Assembly (NCBI RefSeq): GCF_000153405.2 | Contig: NC_020802.1 | Location: 2,988,411-3,052,410 of the forward strand | DNA from: Psychromonas sp. CNPT3 | Lineage (GTDB): Bacteria; Pseudomonadota; Gammaproteobacteria; Enterobacterales; Psychromonadaceae | Reading direction: 5' to 3' | Length of the DNA: 64,000 nt | Part shown: positions 59,142-64,000 of the stretch, in pieces | Position numbering within the stretch: position 1 is the first letter of the stretch | Layout: the number at the start of each line of letters is the position of its first letter | Translations under genes and position numbers: made by a program | The notes under the pieces: generated by a model | Seen by the model: only the letters and a program-made list of their open reading frames with translations | What the model was told of the DNA's origin: nothing | Databases searched by the model: none

Positions 59142-59317
59142 GTCCTGTGGTTATCCTAACCAAGAGAAATCATCCTGATATCCCTTTAAAATAACATCCT
59201 GTTATCTAATGTAACTTGAAGCAACATTCAACTCCTGTAAAACCCTGTTCCTCGTTACGGATTAAATAATACGCCGTATTCACTAAAAAAAAGAACAATA
59301 AAAACAAACTTTTTCAT

Positions 59318-59334
59318 TGTTAGCGTGTCTTACA
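59318..59334. promoter_or_regulatory. Possible GacA/UvrY box upstream of csrB
   Basis: TGTTAGCGTGTCTTACA resembles the GacA box TGTAAG-N6-CTTACA but has a 5-base centre and one changed base. It lies about 60 bases upstream of the estimated csrB start. Confidence 0.4.
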
Positions 59335-59506
59335 TTAGCGAAACCAATAAAATCAATAGGTTATTATTATTTTATTTTAATTTAAACAATAATTAGCACA
59401 ATAACCTTATGATCAAATGGTCAATCTCTTACAAAAAAACTTTAAATCAAACACTCATTGTAAGGCTATTACCCCTAAACCCACGCAAGTATCATTAAGA
59501 ACGCTT

Positions 59507-60874
59507 TTATTTACCAATACAAAAACTAGAGAAAATCTTCCCTAAAAGATCGTCAGAACTAAACGCACCCGTAATATCACTTAAATATTGCTGGGTTATT
59601 CTTAACTCTTCTGCCAGTAACTCGCCCGCTTTATATTCTTCAAGCTGCACTTTTCCTTCGAGTAAATGATGTTGTGCATTATCTAGCGCCTCAAGATGAC
59701 GTCGACGTGCCATAAAGCCACCTCCTGTTGAGCCTGTATAACCCATAGATTCCTTTAGATGCTCTTTTAAAGCTTGCATTCCTAAACCTGTTTTAGCGGA
59801 TAATGAATAAACAGGATATTGATTACCCTCTTTAACTAATACCGACTCACCGGTTAGATCCGCTTTATTACGCACCACCGTTAAACCTACAGATTCCGGC
59901 AATTGCTTCATAAAATCAGGCCAAATTGCATAGGGATCGGTTGAATCTGTAGTCGTTGCATCAAGCATAAATAACACCCGATCTGCAGTTTTAATTTCTT
60001 TCCAAGCACGTTCAATACCGATTTTTTCAACTTCATCGGCACTTTCACGTAAACCTGCGGTATCGATAATATGTAAAGGCATGCCATCAATATGAATATA
60101 TTCACGCATAACATCACGGGTTGTGCCCGCAATTTCAGTCACAATGGCACGATCTGCGCCAACAAGACTATTTAAAAGGCTCGATTTACCCGCATTAGGC
60201 CTTCCCGCTATCACTACTTTCATACCATCACGTAAAATAGCGCCTTGTTGCGCTTCTTTTTTTACGGACTCTAAATTCGCCACTATTTGTGCTAAATCTG
60301 AAGCTATTTTACCATCACTTAAAAAATCGACTTCTTCTTCTGGAAAATCAATAGAGGCTTCGACATAAATACGTAAATGGATCAAACTCTCAACGAGTGC
60401 ATTAATTTTATTAGAAAATTCACCTTGTAATGAATGTAATGCACTGCGCGCAGCCTGCTCTGACGTCGCTTCAATTAAATCTGCAATGGCTTCCGCTTGC
60501 GCAAGATCCATCTTATCGTTCAGAAATGCACGCTCAGAGAATTCACCCGGCGCAGCACCACGTAGGTTTTTAATTGTTAAAATAGCCTGGATCAACATAT
60601 CCATGACTATCGGGCCACCATGGCCCTGTAATTCAAGAACATCTTCACCCGTAAAGGAATGTGGGGCTTTAAAAAATAGGGCTATCCCTTGATCTAATAC
60701 TTCACCTTTATCATCCATAAAAGGTAAATACTCGGCATAACGTACTTTGGGTAACTTACCTAAAATATGTTTAGCAACAAGCTCAACATCTGGTCCAGAA
60801 ACACGAATAATACCCACGCCACCACGGCCTGTTGCGGTTGCTTGTGCAACAATAGTGTCTGTTACCTTCGTCAT
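59507..60874 (-). CDS. mnmE: tRNA modification GTPase MnmE (TrmE)
   Basis: MnmE with MnmG forms the 5-carboxymethylaminomethyl group on wobble uridine of some tRNAs. An N-terminal folate-binding domain (about 1-120), a helical domain and an inserted G domain (about 217-375) are present. G1 is [17 protein letters not shown] follows, and the family C-terminal FCIGK is intact. Its 455 aa is normal. It is left of the yidC terminator, so transcribed separately, with a repeat element upstream. The 3' end of mnmE is a known island integration site; nothing is inserted here. Confidence 0.96.
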   Translation of the reverse strand: MTKVTDTIVAQATATGRGGVGIIRVSGPDVELVAKHILGKLPKVRYAEYLPFMDDKGEVLDQGIALFFKAPHSFTGEDVLELQGHGGPIVMDMLIQAILTIKNLRGAAPGEFSERAFLNDKMDLAQAEAIADLIEATSEQAARSALHSLQGEFSNKINALVESLIHLRIYVEASIDFPEEEVDFLSDGKIASDLAQIVANLESVKKEAQQGAILRDGMKVVIAGRPNAGKSSLLNSLVGADRAIVTEIAGTTRDVMREYIHIDGMPLHIIDTAGLRESADEVEKIGIERAWKEIKTADRVLFMLDATTTDSTDPYAIWPDFMKQLPESVGLTVVRNKADLTGESVLVKEGNQYPVYSLSAKTGLGMQALKEHLKESMGYTGSTGGGFMARRRHLEALDNAQHHLLEGKVQLEEYKAGELLAEELRITQQYLSDITGAFSSDDLLGKIFSSFCIGK

Positions 60875-60935
60875 AATTCATGATCCTTCTGTGATAATTG
60901 CAGACATCTTAATGCCTGATAATGACTTAATTTAA

Positions 60936-61114
60936 TATATACCCATGATACTTCAAGATGCAAAATCAGCAAGCCAGATTGGGCTTAGCTTCTCGGCATA
61001 AAATTGAAACATAATTATTTTATATTGATATTTTATAACAACACCTCAACAACAAAGATAAGTTAAAGTTGGCGATCCATTTGGGGCGCTAGCTTGAAGG
61101 TAACATGGGTATTA
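60936..61114. repeat. Interspersed repeat family B, full-length copy
   Basis: This roughly 180-bp noncoding element has imperfect inverted ends: left TATACCCATGATACTTCAAG, right (reversed) AATACCCATGTTACCTTCAAG-like sequence. Solo ends or degenerate copies lie at 3245, 25511, 28573 and 36167. Its left end reads as a promoter (TTGCAT, 16 bases, TATATA) toward mnmE. Confidence 0.75.
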
Positions 61115-61156
61115 ATAGAGCGCTGAAATAATAGCGCTCAGTTTATCGACAAACAC

Positions 61157-61189
61157 AAAAAAGGCGACTAATATCGTCGCCTTTTTTTA
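61157..61189. terminator. Terminator of the rpmH-rnpA-yidD-yidC operon
   Basis: AAAAAAGGCGAC and GTCGCCTTTTTTT form a 12-bp stem with a 7-base loop. It has long T-runs on both strands. Confidence 0.93.
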
Positions 61190-61205
61190 TGATACAAGCA
61201 GAGCA

Positions 61206-62888
61206 CTATTTTTTGGAGTGCAAACCTTGTTTCTCAAACTGTCTGAAAATAATAGTTTGTTGGATCAAAGTAACGATGTTACTCATCAACCAGTAAAGTA
61301 CTAACCCAGCAGGGAACCATAAGAAGAAGAACGTAAAGATTATTGGCATAAACTTCATGATTTTCTGTTGCATTGGATCTTCTACTTGTGTCGGAGACAT
61401 TTTCTGAATGAAGAACATGCTCACACCCATCAAGATAGGCATTATATAGTAGGGATCTTGTACTGATAAATCTTGGATCCAAAGAACAAACGGTGCATGA
61501 CGTAATTGCACAGCTTCCATAAGAGACCAATATAATGCAATGAAGATAGGCATTTGTAGAAGAATAGGGAAGCAACCGCCAAGTGGGTTTACTTTCTCTT
61601 TCTTATACAATTCCATCATTGATTTAGATATTTTTTGGCGATCGTCTTTATAACGTTCACGTAACTCTTTAATCTTAGGTTGTAATAAACGCATCTTCGC
61701 CATCGAAGTATATTGCGCTTTAGTCAGTGGGTATAACGCACCTTTCACTGTAAAGGTGATCAAAATGATAGCAACACCCCAGTTACCAACGATACCTTGG
61801 AAAAAGAGTAGTAATTTAAAGAGAGGCTGAGCAATAAACCATAACCAACCATAATCAACAGTCAGATCTAAATGACTCGCAACTTCGGCCATTTCATCTT
61901 GTAACTTTGGACCAACCCAAAGATCAGCTGATATTGTTTTTTCACTATGAGCCTCAACTGTTTGCACTGGAGCTTTAAAGCCGATAGCCGCATCTGTTCC
62001 ACGAATAACGTTACTATAAAGAACGTTTGTGTCATCTACAGAGGGGATCCAAGCTGCAACGAAGTAATGTTGAAGCATCGCAACCCAACCACCTTTGGTG
62101 GTTTCTTTTAACGCTGCATCTTGCATATCGTCAAATTTATATTTGCCGTAACGCGTCTCAGTCGTAGAGAAAGCACCACCACGGTATGCAGACATCATCA
62201 TTTTAGATGAGCCAGAACCGCTTGGATTTTCAATGGTTTCTTTTAATTGACCGTAGAACTGCACATCAAAGGCTTTATCTGTCTTATTTTCGATATTATA
62301 AGCAACATTTAAAGCGTATCCGCCACGAGGCAATGTAAAGGTCTTAGTAAACACATTACCTTTAGCATCAACAAAGCGTAATGCAATAGACACAGATTCT
62401 TGGTCTTCACCTAACAATCTTGTATCGTGCGCAGTAGTATAAAGAGGGCGTCCTTTACTGCTTGCATCAGGGCCTTGCGCAATTAAGCCACTTTGCGCGA
62501 TATAAGTGAAATCTTTACGTTTCTCTAATAAGCGAAATGGAGTTTCAGATTTGAAATCGATGTCATGCTCAAGTAATTCTGCAAGAATTACATCGCCACC
62601 GAGTAGAGAAATTTCTAAGCGTAATTTGTCATTCTCTAAAGTCACTGTTTTTTCTGATGCAGACGGTGTTACATTGTTATCAACTCCGGCTGTTACTTGG
62701 GCTGTCGAAGCGGGCACATCGGCACTAAAGTTGTGACTTGCTGAAACAGATGAATTATTGCTATGAGTTTGCTCAGTTGTTTGTAAATTTGCATTTACCT
62801 GAGGGTTTTGCTCTGTAACCCACGCTTGATATAGCAAAAAGCTAACAAACAATAAGGCAAGCAAGAATAAATTGCGTTGGGATTGCAT
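61206..62888 (-). CDS. yidC: Membrane protein insertase YidC
   Basis: YidC inserts and folds inner-membrane proteins alone or with SecYEG. The first helix is near residues 5-24. A large periplasmic domain (about 60-340) is followed by the conserved membrane core (about 355-545), with the hydrophilic groove Arg in KGALYPLTKAQ and the loop KIKELRERYKDD. Its 560 aa is typical of gammaproteobacteria. It lies 5 bp after yidD in the rpmH operon. Confidence 0.96.
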   Translation of the reverse strand: MQSQRNLFLLALLFVSFLLYQAWVTEQNPQVNANLQTTEQTHSNNSSVSASHNFSADVPASTAQVTAGVDNNVTPSASEKTVTLENDKLRLEISLLGGDVILAELLEHDIDFKSETPFRLLEKRKDFTYIAQSGLIAQGPDASSKGRPLYTTAHDTRLLGEDQESVSIALRFVDAKGNVFTKTFTLPRGGYALNVAYNIENKTDKAFDVQFYGQLKETIENPSGSGSSKMMMSAYRGGAFSTTETRYGKYKFDDMQDAALKETTKGGWVAMLQHYFVAAWIPSVDDTNVLYSNVIRGTDAAIGFKAPVQTVEAHSEKTISADLWVGPKLQDEMAEVASHLDLTVDYGWLWFIAQPLFKLLLFFQGIVGNWGVAIILITFTVKGALYPLTKAQYTSMAKMRLLQPKIKELRERYKDDRQKISKSMMELYKKEKVNPLGGCFPILLQMPIFIALYWSLMEAVQLRHAPFVLWIQDLSVQDPYYIMPILMGVSMFFIQKMSPTQVEDPMQQKIMKFMPIIFTFFFLWFPAGLVLYWLMSNIVTLIQQTIIFRQFEKQGLHSKK

Positions 62889-62893
62889 ACTTT

Positions 62894-63166
62894 TTAATCT
62901 CTTCTTTTATTTATTAAATCATGTTTTACACAACAAGTGGGTACAGGATCGTAACCCCCTTCAATGAATGGTTGGCATTTTATAAGACGTTTGCTCGCAA
63001 GCCAACCTCCTTTTACTATTCCATGTAATTTTATCGCCTCGATCGCATATTGAGAACAAGTTGGCATAAAACGACAACGAGGCGGGAGCAGCGGACTGAT
63101 CCCTAACTGATAACCTCGTATAAATTTAATGGTTAGCCACTGCAGCGCTGCACTAATTTTCGCCAT
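62894..63166 (-). CDS. yidD: Membrane protein insertion efficiency factor YidD
   Basis: This small amphipathic protein assists YidC-dependent insertion. The family core [18 protein letters not shown] (about residues 28-45) with Cys and the later GGYDPVPTC are present. Its 90 aa is standard. It overlaps the end of rnpA by 34 bases, as is usual for this pair. Confidence 0.94.
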   Translation of the reverse strand: MAKISAALQWLTIKFIRGYQLGISPLLPPRCRFMPTCSQYAIEAIKLHGIVKGGWLASKRLIKCQPFIEGGYDPVPTCCVKHDLINKRRD

Positions 63167-63489
63167 AATTTATCTAAAACCTTATTGATCTCTTGATTTG
63201 ATAAATCAGCAATACCTGCTTTAGCAATTACTACAATATCAATTGCAGGTAAATCATGTTGCTGATGACGAAAGTTCTCTCTGACTATACGACGAATACG
63301 ATTACGCCCAACAGCACGTTTAATATGCTTTTTAGGAATAGCCATTCCGATCCGAGGATGTTCTAAGGAATTTTTTCGTGCAAGAAGAGTGAGGTAAGGA
63401 GAAACCGCAGGGACAGCATTTTTAAATACCGGTTGAAAATCTTCGGGAGTTAGTAAACGTAACTCCCGAGAATACGAATAATTCACCAC
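63133..63489 (-). CDS. rnpA: Ribonuclease P protein component
   Basis: RnpA is the protein subunit of RNase P, which matures tRNA 5' ends. The family motif [15 protein letters not shown] (about 53-67) is intact. The 118-aa protein starts at GTG (63489, with a second GTG directly after). It lies 10 bp after rpmH, so the two are translated from one message. Confidence 0.95.
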   Translation of the reverse strand: MVNYSYSRELRLLTPEDFQPVFKNAVPAVSPYLTLLARKNSLEHPRIGMAIPKKHIKRAVGRNRIRRIVRENFRHQQHDLPAIDIVVIAKAGIADLSNQEINKVLDKLWRKLVQRCSG

Positions 63490-63499
63490 GTCTGGGAAA

Positions 63500-63634
63500 T
63501 TATGCGCTTAAGCTTGCGCGGCCTTTAGCACGACGACGAGCTAGTACGTTACGACCGTTTTTAGTCGCCATACGAGTTCTGAAACCGTGAGAACGCTTAC
63601 GCTTAATGTTGCTTGGTTGAAAAGTACGTTTCAT
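63500..63634 (-). CDS. rpmH: 50S ribosomal protein L34
   Basis: The minus strand from ATG at 63634 encodes 44 residues beginning [19 protein letters not shown] and ending ASLSA, the complete L34 sequence. It is very basic, and it heads the rpmH-rnpA-yidD-yidC operon. In most gammaproteobacteria dnaA starts divergently a few hundred bases away, which here would fall just beyond base 64000. Confidence 0.97.
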   Translation of the reverse strand: MKRTFQPSNIKRKRSHGFRTRMATKNGRNVLARRRAKGRASLSA

Positions 63635-64000
63635 GCTCTTTCCACTTATGTTAAGTACTGTACAGTAGCCAATCTTTTAATTTAGCGGTTTATCTTTTCT
63701 AAAAAAGACAAAACGACAAATAAAATGATCAACCGATTAAAAAGAGAGCGAATTCTATGTATAGATAGACCAAAAGTCAATCAGAGATACCTCTTTCTGG
63801 CCGAATAAATAATTACCTCAACAAGAAAAACTTCTTAAGGTTAATTTAAACAACTACCCCTACCTAAAGGTTTGGGTGCAAATATTATATAGAAGCGTAA
63901 TTAATAAGCAAGGATCTATCAAAGATCTTTTTATTAAGTCTAAAATAATGAAATATCCCACCCTTATTAGGTAATATTTCCTTAAAAATTAATTATGATG
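63635..64000. other. AT-rich region upstream of rpmH, possible left edge of oriC
   Basis: No gene is seen. It must carry the rpmH promoter. Near 63911-63970 the sequence has GGATCTATC, AGATCTTTTTATTAAG and CCTTATTAGG, resembling the 13-mers (GATCTNTTNTTTT) of the E. coli oriC unwinding element. I found no perfect DnaA box (TTATNCACA) in the part visible. Confidence 0.4.

Larger units (their letters stand above)
58747..59258 (-). ncRNA. csrB: CsrB-family RNA (CsrA/RsmA-sequestering sRNA)
   Basis: Read on the minus strand, this region gives a chain of short hairpins whose loops contain AGGAT or CGGAT: for example CACAAC-AGGAT-GTTGTG, CTTC-AGGAT-GAAG, CTCTT-AGGAT-AAGAG (twice), AAAGC(C)GGATGCTTT (twice) and ATAAC-AGGAT-GTTAT. 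CAGGATG in a loop is the known CsrA-binding site. I count about thirty GGA triplets. The 3' part (AAGGATGAG, then GGGAGCA) resembles E. coli CsrB. A stem AGGGCAAC/GTTGCCCT with a T-rich tail at 58751-58770 ends it. The 5' end is estimated from a TATTAT box at 59266-59271. About 510 nt, longer than E. coli CsrB (369 nt). Confidence 0.9.

Noticed and set aside
58835..59205. Possible CRISPR-like or tandem repeat array of short ATCCT units
   Set aside because: The units are hairpins of differing stem sequence with a common loop, not equal repeats with spacers; read on the minus strand they are CsrA-binding stem-loops.
63635..64000. DnaA boxes confirming oriC
   Set aside because: No TTATNCACA match was found on either strand in the visible part, so oriC is only suggested.

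Overview
This window is chromosomal DNA of an AT-rich marine gammaproteobacterium. Gene content and order fit an order Alteromonadales/Vibrionales-type organism, most like Psychromonas. The supporting blocks are mrcA/pilMNOPQ/aroKB/damX-dam-rpe-gph-trpS, srkA-dsbA, rpmH-rnpA-yidD-yidC-mnmE, and a CsrB-type RNA. The genus is an inference from gene order and protein similarity recalled from memory; no search was run.

Layout. 1-5972: end of an ExeA/GspA-type ATPase gene, then cca, uppP, folK-folB, plsY, a c5-type cytochrome and gloA. 6024-10358: a sialic acid catabolic cluster (nanQ, nanK, nanE, an RpiR-type regulator, nanA) with a shared candidate operator but no transporter. 10450-21996: a long leftward block, trpS-gph-rpe-dam-damX-aroB-aroK and pilQPONM, covering DNA methylation, division, shikimate synthesis and type IV pilus assembly. 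22177-37248: mrcA, yrfG, nudE, sthA, yijD, ycbX, a large DUF885 lipoprotein, dapB, small conserved genes, a HIT protein, an HDOD protein and yicC. 37521-45715: a 7.5 kb glycan-modification island lying between two copies of yggL that share 319 identical bases. 45786-56174: a chemoreceptor, a DUF2975/XRE pair, a CysB-like regulator, aroE-yihD, ccoG, srkA-dsbA, a degenerate P-loop kinase and coaA. 56242-63634: glpX, pabA, a CsrB-family regulatory RNA on the minus strand, mnmE and yidC-yidD-rnpA-rpmH. The right edge (63635-64000) has 13-mer-like AT-rich sequence that could be the beginning of oriC, with dnaA expected just outside.

The most unusual parts are: (1) the yggL-flanked island, which encodes sugar-modifying enzymes, a small EamA/EmrE-like flippase candidate, two GT2 glycosyltransferases and a GT-C-like membrane glycosyltransferase, and could be excised by recombination between the repeats; (2) the CsrB RNA, about 500 nt with around thirty GGA motifs and an internal 55-56 bp tandem duplication; (3) two families of short interspersed repeats with terminal inverted repeats, one of which puts a promoter-like sequence just upstream of nudE, ycbX, yicC and mnmE.

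No tRNA, rRNA, CRISPR array, integrase or transposase gene was recognised in the window.
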